From Geodermatophilus sabuli (GTDB lineage: Bacteria; Actinomycetota; Actinomycetes; Mycobacteriales; Geodermatophilaceae): a stretch of DNA of 64,000 bases. Where the stretch lies: NCBI RefSeq assembly GCF_900215145.1, contig NZ_OBDO01000009.1:186001-250000 (forward strand). The letters are read 5' to 3'. Both the position numbers and the translations under genes were made by a program. Shown one piece after another: positions 44,427-53,967 of the stretch. Under the pieces are notes generated by a model. The model saw only the letters and a program-made list of their open reading frames with translations. It did not search any database and was not told the origin of the DNA. Numbering within the stretch: position 1 is the first letter of the stretch; each line of letters opens with the position of its first letter.

Positions 44427-46481
44427 ATGAGTTCCTCCGTGCAGAAGCTGACGAAGGCCGCCGTCCCGATCGGCGTGGTGGCCATCGTCCTCATGCTGGT
44501 GGTCCCGCTGCCGTCGGCGGTGCTGGACCTGCTGCTGGGCTTCAACATCACCGCCGCGCTGCTGATCCTGCTCGTCTCGATGCAGATCAAGCGGCCGCTG
44601 GACTTCGCCGTCTTCCCGTCGCTGATCCTCATCGCGACGCTGTTCCGGCTGGCGCTGAACGTCTCCTCGACCCGGCTGGTGCTCTCCGACGGCTACGCCG
44701 GCAAGGTCATCGAGGCCTTCGGCCACTTCGTCATCGGCGGATCGCTGATCGTCGGCCTGGTGATCTTCGTGATCCTCACGATCATCCAGTTCGTCGTCAT
44801 CACCAACGGTGCCGGCCGCGTCGCCGAGGTCGGCGCCCGCTTCACCCTCGACGCGATGCCCGGCAAGCAGATGGCCATCGACGCCGACCTCAACGCCGGG
44901 CTCATCAACGAGGAGCAGGCCCGCCGGCGGCGCTTCGAGGTCACCGCCGAGGCGGACTTCTACGGCTCGATGGACGGCGCCTCGAAGTTCGTCAAGGGCG
45001 ACGCGATCGCCGCCATCATCATCACGCTGATCAACCTGGTCGGCGGGTTCGCGATCGGCGTCATGCAGCTGGGCATGGCCCCCGGCGACGCCGTCTCCAC
45101 CTACTCCCTGCTGACCGTCGGCGACGGCCTGGTGTCCCAGATCCCGGCGCTGCTGCTGTCCACCGCGACCGGCATCATCGTCACCCGCTCGGCCTCCGAG
45201 GGCGACATGGGCAGCGACCTGCTCGCCCAGCTCGGCCGCTTCAAGCAGCCGGTGCGGATCGCCGGCGGCGCGGCCATCGCCCTGTGCCTCATCCCCGGCC
45301 TGCCCAAGCTGCCGTTCCTCATCATCGGCGGCCTGTTCCTCCTCATGGCCGCCCGCATGGAGGAGGCGCCGGTCGAGGACGAGGACGCCACCACGCAGGC
45401 CGGCGCAGCCGAGGAGCCCCGCCCGGACTCCCCCGAGGCGATCGCCGAGAAGATGCGGGTCGACCCGCTCGAGCTCGAGGTGGCCTTCGACCTGGTCGAC
45501 CTCGTCGATACCGCGCGCGGCGGGGACCTGCTGGACCGCGTCAAGGCGCTGCGCCGGAAGGTCGCGATGGACAGCGGCCTGGTCATCCCGCTGGTGCGCA
45601 CCCGCGACAACCTGGACCTCCCCTCCTCGGAGTACGTCATCTGGCTCAACGGCGTCCCGGCCGCCAAGGGCCTCTCGCCGGCGGGCACCGTGCTCGCCAT
45701 CGGCGACGCCCTGGACGGGCTGCCCGGCAAGCCCACCCGCGAGCCGGTGTTCGGGCTGGCCGCCAAGTGGGTGCCGGTCGAGCTGCAGCGGCAGGCCGAG
45801 ATGGCCGGCGCCACCGTCGTCGACCGCTCCTCGGTCATCACCACCCACCTGGCCGAGGTCGTCCGGCAGCACGCGGCCGAGCTGCTCGGCCGGGAGGACG
45901 TGCGGCTGCTGGTGGAGACCGTCCGCCGCACCCACCCCGTCGTGGTCGAGGAGCTCACGCCGACGCTGCTCACCCTGGGCGAGATCCAGCGCGTGCTGCA
46001 CGGCCTGCTCGACGAGAACGTCTCCATCCGCGACCTCGTGCGCATCTTCGAGGCGCTCTCGGTGCGGGCGAAGGTCTCCACCGACGTCGACGGACTGGTC
46101 GAGGCCGCCCGCTCCGCGCTCGGCGCGGCGATCAGCCACCCGTACGTCACCCCTGACGAGCGGCTGCACGTGCTGACCCTCGAGCCCGCCTTCGAGCAGC
46201 GGCTCCTGGAGGCGGTCCGGCAGAGCGACGGCGGTCAGGTGCTCGCGCTAGACGCCGGCACGGTGGACGCGCTCGTCAACGGGTGCACCGGCCTGCTGAG
46301 CGACGCCGAACGCCTGGGCCTGGCCCCCGTGCTCGTGTGCTCCCCGCAGGTCCGGGCCGCGCTGTCCCGCCTGATGCGTCAGATCCTCCCCCGCCTGCCG
46401 GTGATCTCCTACACGGAGGTCTCCCGGACGGCCCAGATCGAGTCACTGGGAGTGGTGAACGGTGCCGTTGCCGTCCGTTGA
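44427..46481 (+). CDS. flhA: Flagellar export gate protein FlhA
   Basis: 684 residues. About eight N-terminal membrane helices, the FHIPEP signature stretch (RLALNVSSTRLVLSDGYAGK, TNGAGRVAEVGARFTLDAMP, GKQMAIDADLNAGLINEEQA) and a large cytoplasmic domain (LLGREDVRLLVETVRRTHPV, RVLHGLLDENVSIRDLVRIF). The platform for chaperone docking. An 88-bp gap precedes it with no clear promoter. Confidence 0.97.
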   Translation: MSSSVQKLTKAAVPIGVVAIVLMLVVPLPSAVLDLLLGFNITAALLILLVSMQIKRPLDFAVFPSLILIATLFRLALNVSSTRLVLSDGYAGKVIEAFGHFVIGGSLIVGLVIFVILTIIQFVVITNGAGRVAEVGARFTLDAMPGKQMAIDADLNAGLINEEQARRRRFEVTAEADFYGSMDGASKFVKGDAIAAIIITLINLVGGFAIGVMQLGMAPGDAVSTYSLLTVGDGLVSQIPALLLSTATGIIVTRSASEGDMGSDLLAQLGRFKQPVRIAGGAAIALCLIPGLPKLPFLIIGGLFLLMAARMEEAPVEDEDATTQAGAAEEPRPDSPEAIAEKMRVDPLELEVAFDLVDLVDTARGGDLLDRVKALRRKVAMDSGLVIPLVRTRDNLDLPSSEYVIWLNGVPAAKGLSPAGTVLAIGDALDGLPGKPTREPVFGLAAKWVPVELQRQAEMAGATVVDRSSVITTHLAEVVRQHAAELLGREDVRLLVETVRRTHPVVVEELTPTLLTLGEIQRVLHGLLDENVSIRDLVRIFEALSVRAKVSTDVDGLVEAARSALGAAISHPYVTPDERLHVLTLEPAFEQRLLEAVRQSDGGQVLALDAGTVDALVNGCTGLLSDAERLGLAPVLVCSPQVRAALSRLMRQILPRLPVISYTEVSRTAQIESLGVVNGAVAVR

Positions 46482-48846
46482 GGCCGCCTCGCGCGAGGCC
46501 GCCATCGCCGCCGCCCGCGAGAAGTACGGCGCGTCCGTGCGGATCGTCGGGATCCGCCGGGTCCGCACCGGCGGGGTCATGGGCTTCTTCACCACCGAGC
46601 GGTACGTCGTCGAGGTGGAGGAGATCGCCCCCGCCCCCGTCGAGCGCCGGCCGGCCTCCCGCGCCGAGTCCGCGGCCCGCATCGAGGCCGCGCTCCGTCG
46701 CGCTCCCGTGCTGCCCGACCCGGTCGACGAGGTCGCCGGGCTGCTCGCCGGGGACGACGAGCCGGCCGTCGGCCTGTACTCGCGCAGCGCGGCCCGCTCC
46801 GGTCACCCGGCCGCGGACCGCCGCGCCCCGCGGGCCGGGAGCCGGCCCGCCGCCACCCCCCCGCGCGCCGCCGCGCCGGAACCGGTCCGTGCCGCCGCCG
46901 CGCCGCGCGCGGCCGCCCCCTCCCGTGCCGGTGGGTCGTCCCGCCGCGCCGCCCCGGCCGCGGCTGCCGCTCCGGTGGACGCCGCGCCGGCGCTCTCCCC
47001 GTTCACTGCGGCCCTGGCCCAGATGGTGGCCGGGGACGTCGACGTGCGTGAGGCCGTCGACGAGGCGATCGCTGCGGTCGCCGCCGCCGCGCCCGCGCCG
47101 GGTGCTCCGGTGTGGGAGCCGGTGGCCGAGGACCTCCCCGCCTGGGAGCCCGCCGCCGAGGACGCTCCCGCGTGGGAGCCCGCCGTCGAGGCGGCTCCGG
47201 TGCGGCAGCCCGCCGTCGAGGTGCCCGTCGCGCCGGCTCCGGTCCCGGTCGCCCCGGTGCCCGCCGAGGCCCCCTCGTCCGCCACGCTCTGGGGTCCCGC
47301 GCCGACTGCCACCCCGACGCCGACCCCTGCTCCCGCACCGGCCGCCACCCCGGCCCCGGCGGAGGTGGCCGCCGAGGTGGCGTCCGCGCCCCCGGTCGCC
47401 GCACAGGTCCCGGTGCCCCCGGTCGCCGCGCAGGTCCCGCCGGTGGCCGAGCCCGCGTCCCCGGTCGCCGCCGACATGGCCCCCGTGCCCGTGGTCGCCG
47501 CGCCCGCCGTCCCGCAGCCCACCCGGGTGCCGGACTGGGTGCACGAGCCCGACTTCACCACCGGCCCGGCCACCTCCCGCGAGGAGGCGATCGCCGAGGT
47601 GCTGCGCGCCGCGCTCGCCCACGACACCTCCGACGCCGCGCTCACCCAGCTGCTGCGCGGCGTGCTGGCCGGCTCGGCGGCGCAGGAGGAGGCCACCGCG
47701 CAGGATCCCGGTGCGTACGCCTACGCCGACGGGCACCTCGACGACTACGCGTTCGCCGAGGCGCACACCGCCGAGATCCCCATCTACGTGGACGCCGAGG
47801 CCGAGGCCGACGAGTGGGAGGTGGTCGCCGAGGTGCTCGCCCCGACCGCGAGCGACCCCGCTCCCCTGCCGCTGGACGCCACCACCGTCCTGCCCCCGCT
47901 GTCGCTGCTGCCGCCGCCGGCGCCCGGCACCGCCCTCGCCGTCCCGCCGCTGCTGTCCCGCCCGCCGGTGCCGCCGGCGATCCGCCCTCCGAGCGCCGGC
48001 CAGGTGGCCCGCACGTCCGGCCCGCGGTCTGCCCCCGGGCTGGCCACCGTCCACCGCCTGCCGGTGGACAAGCGGGCCGCCTCGTGGCGCCGCAGTGCGC
48101 CGATGATCGTGACGTCGGTCCGCGAGCAGCCCCAGGGCGGTGCGCCGGTTCCCCCGGGCCCGGGTGCGGCCGAGCAGGCCGTCGTCCGCCGGCTGCTGGA
48201 GCTCGGCGTGCCGGAGCGACTCCTCGGTCCCGACTTCGCCTCCGAGGTCGCCCAGCGCGGCACCTACGCAGCGCTCACCCGGTCGCTGGCCGCCGGCCTG
48301 CCGACGCCGCCCGCGCTGCCCACCGGCCCCGGTGAGGTGCTGCTCGTCGTGGGCCCGGGCGTGGAGACCCTCGCCGCGGCGCGCTCGCTGGCCGCTTGGC
48401 TGCGACTGGACGCCGAGCGGCTGCAGTGGGCCTCCCGCGGGGACCTCGCCGCGCTCGCGCCCCAGGGCAACCGGATCACCAGCATCGACGCCGCCCTCGA
48501 GCGCAAGCAGGAGACCGACCGGTCGGGCACCCTGACGATCGTCGCCGTCGACGCCCCGCTGCGCGCCGCCGCCAGCACTTGGCTGGAGCAGGTGATCGCC
48601 GTCTTCGCGCCCGCCGGGGTGTGGGCTGTCGTCGAGGCCACCCGCAAGCCCGAGGACGTCGGGCCCTGGCTCGACGGGCTCCCCCGCGTCGACGCGCTGA
48701 TGGTGCAGGACACCGACCTCACCGCCGACCCGGCGGCCGTCCTGTCCCGCACCGCGACGCCCGTGGCCCTCCTCGACGGCGCCCGCGCCACCGCGCACCG
48801 GTGGGCCTCCCTGCTGTGCGAGCGGCTGGAGACGTCGGGGAGATGA
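46462..48846 (+). CDS. flhF: FlhF-like protein with degenerate GTPase
   Basis: 794 residues. The N-terminal ~50 (EAASREAAIAAAREKYGASV and RIVGIRRVRTGGVMGFFTTE) are the FlhF 'B domain'. A ~500-residue Pro/Ala-rich low-complexity linker follows. The last ~230 look like an SRP-GTPase fold (VVRRLLELGVPERLLGPDFA, LPTGPGEVLLVVGPGVETLA), but where FlhF has a GPTGVGKTT P-loop this protein has GPGVETLA (residues 631-638), with no Gly-Lys-Ser/Thr. So it probably cannot bind or hydrolyse GTP in the normal way. GTG start overlapping flhA by 20 bp. Confidence 0.72.
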   Translation: MPLPSVEAASREAAIAAAREKYGASVRIVGIRRVRTGGVMGFFTTERYVVEVEEIAPAPVERRPASRAESAARIEAALRRAPVLPDPVDEVAGLLAGDDEPAVGLYSRSAARSGHPAADRRAPRAGSRPAATPPRAAAPEPVRAAAAPRAAAPSRAGGSSRRAAPAAAAAPVDAAPALSPFTAALAQMVAGDVDVREAVDEAIAAVAAAAPAPGAPVWEPVAEDLPAWEPAAEDAPAWEPAVEAAPVRQPAVEVPVAPAPVPVAPVPAEAPSSATLWGPAPTATPTPTPAPAPAATPAPAEVAAEVASAPPVAAQVPVPPVAAQVPPVAEPASPVAADMAPVPVVAAPAVPQPTRVPDWVHEPDFTTGPATSREEAIAEVLRAALAHDTSDAALTQLLRGVLAGSAAQEEATAQDPGAYAYADGHLDDYAFAEAHTAEIPIYVDAEAEADEWEVVAEVLAPTASDPAPLPLDATTVLPPLSLLPPPAPGTALAVPPLLSRPPVPPAIRPPSAGQVARTSGPRSAPGLATVHRLPVDKRAASWRRSAPMIVTSVREQPQGGAPVPPGPGAAEQAVVRRLLELGVPERLLGPDFASEVAQRGTYAALTRSLAAGLPTPPALPTGPGEVLLVVGPGVETLAAARSLAAWLRLDAERLQWASRGDLAALAPQGNRITSIDAALERKQETDRSGTLTIVAVDAPLRAAASTWLEQVIAVFAPAGVWAVVEATRKPEDVGPWLDGLPRVDALMVQDTDLTADPAAVLSRTATPVALLDGARATAHRWASLLCERLETSGR

Positions 48847-48899
48847 GCCCGCTGCGCTGGGACGTGCTCGCGCTGGGGCAACGCCGCTGCTCTTGCGGT

Positions 48900-48937
48900 G
48901 TCCTGCCCGCTCTTGCGGTACGGCGATGCCGCAGGAC
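48900..48937 (+). terminator. Hairpin region after flhF
   Basis: GTCCTGC (48900-48906) pairs with GCAGGAC (48931-48937), and inside it TGCGG/CCGCA forms an alternative stem. It starts 54 bp past the flhF stop and closes the fliM-flhF unit. It also contains two copies of GCTCTTGCGGT (48889-48899 and 48909-48919), also seen in inverted form after the next gene. Confidence 0.55.
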
Positions 48938-49026
48938 CGTGTGAGGCACCGCAGAAGCGGAGACCGCTGTCCACAGGAGCCGCCGCCCGGGGCCGTCCCG
49001 CCCCACTCCTGCGTCAGGCTCCGGGC

Positions 49027-49950
49027 GTGAGCCAACTCCCACCGTGGTCCGGGCTGCTGCGACGGGTCGATGCCCTCGCCGCGGGGCTGTCCGACGGCGA
49101 ACTCGCTCGGTTCGTTCGCCGTGGTGAGCTCGAACGCCTCCAGCGCGGGGCCTACCTCGACACGGGAACGACGGTCCACCGCCACCGTGCGGTGATCGAG
49201 GCCACGGTGGCAGGCCTTCGCCGTCCCGGAGTGGTCAGCCATGCCTCGGCGGCCGTGCTCCACGGATTGCCGCTCTGGCGCGTCCCGACCGCGCGCGTCC
49301 ACCTGATCCGCCGGCCGCCGGCGGCGGGCAGCGGCAGCGCCCGGGTGCACCTACACGTCGCCCGGCTCCCCGAGGACCAGGTGACCGTGGTCGACGGCCT
49401 CCGCGTCACCGATGCGACGCGCACGGTCGTCGATCTGGCCCGGACCCTGCCGTTCGAACCCGCGGTGGTCACCGCGGACGCCGCGCTCGCCGCTCGACTG
49501 ACCACGCGGGCGGCCCTGACCGCATGCCTCGCGGGCATGGGGCCGGTTCCCGGGGCACGGCGTGCCGCCCGGGCGCTCGACTTCGCGGATGAACGCAGCG
49601 AGAGCGTCGGCGAGAGCCGGAGCCGAGTGCTCATCCACCGCGTGGGGCTCCCCGCCCCGGAGGTGCAGTTGCGCGTGCACCGGGCCGACGGGAGCGTGGT
49701 CGGCCGTTGCGACTTCGGTTGGGAGGGCGCACGGACGCTGGGCGAGTTCGACGGCAGGGTGAAGTACGGGCGGCTGCTGCGGCCGGGGCAGGCACCCGGC
49801 GATGCGGTGTTCGAGGAGAAGCTGCGCGAGGACGAACTGCGCGACGCCGGCTGGGAGATGGTCCGCTGGACGTGGGCCGACCTGGACCGGCCTCAGGTCG
49901 TCGCAGCTCGCCTGCGTCGGGCCTTCGCCCGAGGCGCCCGCGCCGCCTGA
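49027..49950 (+). CDS. AbiEi-type antitoxin-domain protein with DUF559-like end
   Basis: 307 residues. The N-terminal winged-helix type segment (LLRRVDALAAGLSDGELARF, VRRGELERLQRGAYLDTG) matches the 'type IV toxin-antitoxin AbiEi family antitoxin' domain. The C-terminal part (GRCDFGWEGARTLGEFDGRV, EEKLREDELRDAGWEMVRWT) resembles the DUF559/vsr-like nuclease fold, as is common in such actinobacterial proteins. No AbiEii toxin gene lies beside it. Function unknown; defence or regulation are guesses. Confidence 0.65.
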   Translation: MSQLPPWSGLLRRVDALAAGLSDGELARFVRRGELERLQRGAYLDTGTTVHRHRAVIEATVAGLRRPGVVSHASAAVLHGLPLWRVPTARVHLIRRPPAAGSGSARVHLHVARLPEDQVTVVDGLRVTDATRTVVDLARTLPFEPAVVTADAALAARLTTRAALTACLAGMGPVPGARRAARALDFADERSESVGESRSRVLIHRVGLPAPEVQLRVHRADGSVVGRCDFGWEGARTLGEFDGRVKYGRLLRPGQAPGDAVFEEKLREDELRDAGWEMVRWTWADLDRPQVVAARLRRAFARGARAA

Positions 49951-49973
49951 CCTCACTCCTGCGGTGTTCCACT

Positions 49974-50005
49974 CCCTGTTGCGGTGTTGCGACAGCGCAA
50001 CAGGG
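49974..50005. terminator. Terminator between converging genes
   Basis: A perfect 10-bp stem CCCTGTTGCG (49974-49983) against CGCAACAGGG (49996-50005) with a 12-base loop, between the AbiEi-type gene and the leftward PhoH gene. Confidence 0.72.
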
Positions 50006-50100
50006 CACGGGATGCCGCAAGAGCGCTGACCCGCACGGGCTGGGACCCGCGGACCGGCCCCGGCCGGCGCCGCGCGAGTCGGCACCGGCCGGGGCGCGAC

Positions 50101-51399
50101 TCAGAGCGGGATGTCCTCCAGCATCTCGGTCACCAGCGCGGCGATCGGCGAGCGCTCGGAGCGGGTCAGGGTGACGTGCGCGAACAGCGGGTGCCCCTTC
50201 AGCTGCTCGACCACGGCCGCGATGCCGTCGTGCCGGCCCACCCGCAGGTTGTCCCGCTGGGCGACGTCGTGGGTGAGCACGACCCGCGACCCCGAGCCCA
50301 GCCGCGACAGCACGGTGAGCAGCACGCCCCGCTCGAGCGACTGCGCCTCGTCGACGATCACGAAGGAGTCGTGCAGTGACCGGCCCCGGATGTGGGTCAG
50401 CGGCAGCACCTCGATGAGGTCGCGTCCGGCGATCTCCTCGAGGACCTCCTTGGAGACCAGCGCCCCGAGGGTGTCGTAGACGGCCTGGGCCCAGGGCGAC
50501 ATCTTGTCGCCCTCGCTGCCGGGCAGGTAGCCCAGCTCCTGGCCGCCGACGGCGTACAGCGGGCGGAAGATGACCACCTTCCTGTGCGCCCGCCGCTCCA
50601 TGACCGACTCCAGGCCCGCGCACAGCGCCAGCGCGGACTTGCCGGTGCCGGCCCGCCCGCCGAGCGAGACGATCCCGATCTCCGGGTCGAGCAGCAGGTC
50701 CAGCGCGACCCGCTGCTCCGCCGAGCGACCGTGCAGGCCGAACGCCTCGCGGTCGCCCCGCACGAGCCGCACCTGCTTGTCCGGCGTCACCCGGCCCAGC
50801 GCCGACCCGCGCGAGGAGAGCAGCACCAGCCCGGTGTGCGGCGGCAGCTCGGCCGCCGCCGGCACGTACACCTCGCCGTCGTCGTAGAGCGCGGACAGCT
50901 CGGCGTCGTCCAGCGACAGCTCGGCCATCCCGGTCCAGCCGGCGTCGACGGCGTCCAGGGCCCGGTAGTCGTCGGTCTCCAGGCCGACGGCCGCGCCCTT
51001 CACCCGGAGCGGGACGTCCTTGGTGACCAGACAGACGTCCCGGCCCTCCGCGCGCAGGTTCAGCGCGACCACCATGATCCGGCTGTCGTTGCTGTCGTTG
51101 CGGAACCCGGCCGGCAGCACCGAGGGGTCGCTGTGGTTGAGCTCCACGTGCAGGGTGCCGCCCTCCTCGCCGACCGGGACCGGCGCGTCGAGGCGGCCGT
51201 GCTGCACCCGCAGGTCGTCGAGCAGGCGCAGCGCCTGGCGGGCGAACCAGCCGAGCTCGGGGTGGTTGCGCTTGTCCTCCAGTTCCCCGATCACGACGAG
51301 CGGGAGCACCACGTCGGAGTTCCCGAGGCGCAGCAGCGCACCGGGGTCGGAGAGCAGGACGGAGGTGTCGAGGACGAACGTGCGACGGCGAGTGGTCAC
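50101..51399 (-). CDS. PIN domain plus PhoH-like ATPase (PhoH2 type)
   Basis: 432 residues. The N-terminal PIN nuclease domain has [40 protein letters not shown] and [20 protein letters not shown]. The C-terminal PhoH helicase/ATPase has Walker [19 protein letters not shown] and Walker [17 protein letters not shown]. PhoH2 proteins are reported to be sequence-specific RNA-unwinding RNases. GTG 51399 starts right before the PIN strand. Confidence 0.92.
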   Translation of the reverse strand: MTTRRRTFVLDTSVLLSDPGALLRLGNSDVVLPLVVIGELEDKRNHPELGWFARQALRLLDDLRVQHGRLDAPVPVGEEGGTLHVELNHSDPSVLPAGFRNDSNDSRIMVVALNLRAEGRDVCLVTKDVPLRVKGAAVGLETDDYRALDAVDAGWTGMAELSLDDAELSALYDDGEVYVPAAAELPPHTGLVLLSSRGSALGRVTPDKQVRLVRGDREAFGLHGRSAEQRVALDLLLDPEIGIVSLGGRAGTGKSALALCAGLESVMERRAHRKVVIFRPLYAVGGQELGYLPGSEGDKMSPWAQAVYDTLGALVSKEVLEEIAGRDLIEVLPLTHIRGRSLHDSFVIVDEAQSLERGVLLTVLSRLGSGSRVVLTHDVAQRDNLRVGRHDGIAAVVEQLKGHPLFAHVTLTRSERSPIAALVTEMLEDIPL

Positions 51400-51628
51400 G
51401 AGTCGACTCCCGTGGGGCGCTGCGCGCCCCGGCTCGAAGGCGGCCGGGCCCCGGCACAGGGGCCGGGCACCGGCCCCCTGGTCGACGAACTGAGTCGCAC
51501 CAACCGGGCCTCCCGTGGACGGCGAGGTGAGCTCGCCCTCCACCGCGGACGGTAGGCCCGGGAGGTGACAGGAACGTGTCCGAACGGCGTCGTGTCACCC
51601 TGTCGGGGCACCACGCGCCCCAGGCGTC

Positions 51629-51814
51629 TCAGCGGCGTCGCGGCCGGGCGGCGACCAGCACCCAGACCAGCGGCACGAGGAGCACCGGCCACTGCAGCCG
51701 CAGGTCGCCGACCCACCACAGGCCGCCGACGAGGAGCACGGACAGCCAGCCCGCCGTCCACAGGCCCAGGTCCCGGGCCTCCTCCGGGTCGCGCCGCGCC
51801 ATGCCGTGTCCCAC
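51629..51814 (-). CDS. Small two-helix membrane protein
   Basis: 61 residues with two hydrophobic segments (LGLWTAGWLSVLLVGGLWWV and QWPVLLVPLVWVLVAARP). It follows the DUF885 gene by 7 bp. GAGGCG lies 6 bp before the GTG at 51814. An ATG at 51802 is an alternative. Function unknown. Third-position GC supports coding. Confidence 0.5.
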   Translation of the reverse strand: MGHGMARRDPEEARDLGLWTAGWLSVLLVGGLWWVGDLRLQWPVLLVPLVWVLVAARPRRR

Positions 51815-51821
51815 GCGCGCC

Positions 51822-53039
51822 TCAGGCGGCGCGCAGCTCGCCGGCGACGGCGGCCGGGGTCAGCGGCTCGTCGAGCAGCCGGACGAACCGGTCGGCGACG
51901 CGCTGGCCCGCCGGTCGCGCGTCCAGCCACGCCGAGAGCAGGTCGAATCCCTCGACGTAGGTCGTGATGTAGGCCCGCCACAGCGGGTGGGTGAGGAAGC
52001 GGAGCTGCTGGCGCGCCCGGTCGGTGTTCACCAGGGACCAGCGCTGCAGGTACGCCGCAACGTCGTCGGCGTCGGCACCCCGGTCGTGCAGCAGGACGGC
52101 GGCGTCCTGGCGCACCCGGTTCAGCGGCGCCGTCGCGGCCGCGACCCGCTCGGCGAGGTGTCCGTCGAAGCGCAGTCCCAGGTCGCCCAGCACCTCGGCG
52201 GCCCACGGTCCCCACCCGTCGCCGATCGACGCCTGCACGCCGAGGTCGGCCAGCCCCTCGGCCATCAGGCACTCCGGGGTGTTGACCAGGAAGACGGTGT
52301 GCTCGACCCGCGCGGCGCGCTCGACCAGTCCGAGCTCCTTGCGGCAGTGCTCGGTGTGGTGGCCGGGGTAGGACTCGTGCGCGACCAGGTGCGGCAGCTG
52401 CCCGAGGCGGTGCGGCAGGTCGGCGTTGATGGCCACGCGGGAGCGGTAGTTGCCCTCGTAGTAGTTGAAGCCCGACCACGGCCTGTCCGTGACCACCTCG
52501 TACCGCACCACTTCGGCCTCCGGGAGCCCGTACTCCCCGCGGACCTCGTCGCGCAGCGCGCTGGAGAGGGCGTGCACCGCCTCGGCCAGCCGCTGCGGCG
52601 GGCACTCCTCGCGACGGCGGTGCTCCGCGTACCGCTCCGCGAGCGTGCCGCTGCCGGGCAGCAGCCCGTCCAGCTCGGCGTGCGCCGCGGCGTAGTCCGC
52701 CTCGTCGCCGAGGGTCACCTCGACCTGGAAGTAGCTGGCGACCTCGTCGAGGAAGGCCACCGGCTCGCCGCTCATCTTCCGGGCGGTGCACTCCAGCCCG
52801 ACGAGCTGGCCGCGGAGGAAGTCGGTCCGCTCGGCCGGCAGGCCGGCGGCCGGCAGCTCCCCCAGCAGTGCCCGGGCCTGGTCGCGCAGCCCCTGCGGGC
52901 TGGGTGCCGGCTCGGCCTCGACGGCGGCCCGGATCCGCGGGTCGCCGGTGTAGGCGTCGACGAACCCGGACTCCAGCCGGTCGAACCGCAACCCCAGCTT
53001 CACGTACTCGAGGGGGACGTCGAGAGGTCGGGCCGCCAT
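51822..53039 (-). CDS. DUF885 family peptidase-like protein
   Basis: 405 residues with the DUF885 zinc motif HESYPGHHTEHCRKELGL (HExxPGHH) and a downstream metal-ligand candidate ECLMAEGLADLGVQAS. The family is related to M32-like carboxypeptidases, although its substrate is usually unknown. The N-terminus begins with an N-glyoxalase-free helical segment, MAARPLDVPLEYVKLGLRFD. Cytoplasmic. It lies 13 bp downstream of the prenyltransferase gene and may be co-transcribed. Confidence 0.85.
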   Translation of the reverse strand: MAARPLDVPLEYVKLGLRFDRLESGFVDAYTGDPRIRAAVEAEPAPSPQGLRDQARALLGELPAAGLPAERTDFLRGQLVGLECTARKMSGEPVAFLDEVASYFQVEVTLGDEADYAAAHAELDGLLPGSGTLAERYAEHRRREECPPQRLAEAVHALSSALRDEVRGEYGLPEAEVVRYEVVTDRPWSGFNYYEGNYRSRVAINADLPHRLGQLPHLVAHESYPGHHTEHCRKELGLVERAARVEHTVFLVNTPECLMAEGLADLGVQASIGDGWGPWAAEVLGDLGLRFDGHLAERVAAATAPLNRVRQDAAVLLHDRGADADDVAAYLQRWSLVNTDRARQQLRFLTHPLWRAYITTYVEGFDLLSAWLDARPAGQRVADRFVRLLDEPLTPAAVAGELRAA

Positions 53040-53052
53040 GACCAGCAGTTTC

Positions 53053-53880
53053 TCAGCTGCCGAAGCGGCGGTGCCGCGCGGCGTAGGCCCGCAGGGCGCG
53101 GAGGAAGTCGACCCGCCGGAAGTCCGGCCAGTAGACGTCGGTGAAGTGGAACTCCGAGTGCGCGGTCTGCCAGAGGAGGAAGCCGGAGAGCCGCTGCTCG
53201 CCGCTGGTGCGGATCACCAGGTCCGGGTCGGGCTGTCCCCGCGTGTAGAGGTGCTCGGCGATGTGCTCGACGTCGAGGGCACCGACCAGCTCGTCCAGCG
53301 TCGTCCCCCGCTCGGCGTGCTCGGCCAGCAGCGAGCGGACGGCGTCGGCGATCTCCCGCCGTCCGCCGTAGCCGACCGCCAGGTTGACCGTGGCGCCCGG
53401 CCGGTCCCGGGTCGTCTCCTCCGCCTGCTTGAGGACGGCGACGGTCTCGGCCGGGAGCAGCTCCAGCGCGCCGACCGGGTGCAGCTGCCAGCGCCGGTCG
53501 GGCGCGGCGAGGTCCTCGGCGACACCCTCGATGATCCGCAGCAGCGGGACCAGCTCCGGCTCCGGCCGGGACAGGTTGTCGGTCGAGAGCAGGAAGAGCG
53601 TGACGACCTCGACCCCGGCCTCGTCGCACCACCCCAGGAAGGCGGCGATCCGGTCGGCCCCGCGGCGGTGGCCGGCGTTGGGGTCCTCGAGCCCGATGGC
53701 GCGGGCCCAGCGCCGGTTGCCGTCGACGATCACGCCGACGTGGCGGGGGGTGTCGGCCCCCTCCAGGGCCCGCGCGAGGCGCCGCTCGTAGACCTCGGTG
53801 AGGACGTCACGGACCCACTGCCGAACCCCCACGGGCAGCCACCCTAGGCCCCCTCGCCGCGCGTCCCGGGCACCCGTCAC
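53053..53880 (-). CDS. uppS: Isoprenyl (cis-prenyl) transferase
   Basis: 275 residues. Cis-prenyltransferase motifs: HVGVIVDGNRRWARAIG (catalytic Asp), LFLLSTDNLSRPEPEL, GYGGRREIADAVRSLL and the IPP-site block RTSGEQRLSGFLLWQTAHSE. Length and context beside hemolysin III recall mycobacterial Rv1086, a short-chain (2Z,6E)-farnesyl diphosphate synthase, but chain length cannot be read from the sequence here. Works downstream of IspH products. Confidence 0.92.
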   Translation of the reverse strand: MTGARDARRGGLGWLPVGVRQWVRDVLTEVYERRLARALEGADTPRHVGVIVDGNRRWARAIGLEDPNAGHRRGADRIAAFLGWCDEAGVEVVTLFLLSTDNLSRPEPELVPLLRIIEGVAEDLAAPDRRWQLHPVGALELLPAETVAVLKQAEETTRDRPGATVNLAVGYGGRREIADAVRSLLAEHAERGTTLDELVGALDVEHIAEHLYTRGQPDPDLVIRTSGEQRLSGFLLWQTAHSEFHFTDVYWPDFRRVDFLRALRAYAARHRRFGS

Positions 53881-53967
53881 CGACCTGCACGAAGGCCCTC
53901 CGGGGCGTCGGGCAGCTCACTCCCGGAGCGCGCTGCACCGGCACCTACGGCTGCGTAACCTCGGTCC

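Noticed and set aside
44423-44430. GCCGATGA overlapping the flhA start codon
   Set aside because: The -35 position 16 bp upstream reads TGCC, and transcription would begin inside the gene. Taken as chance.
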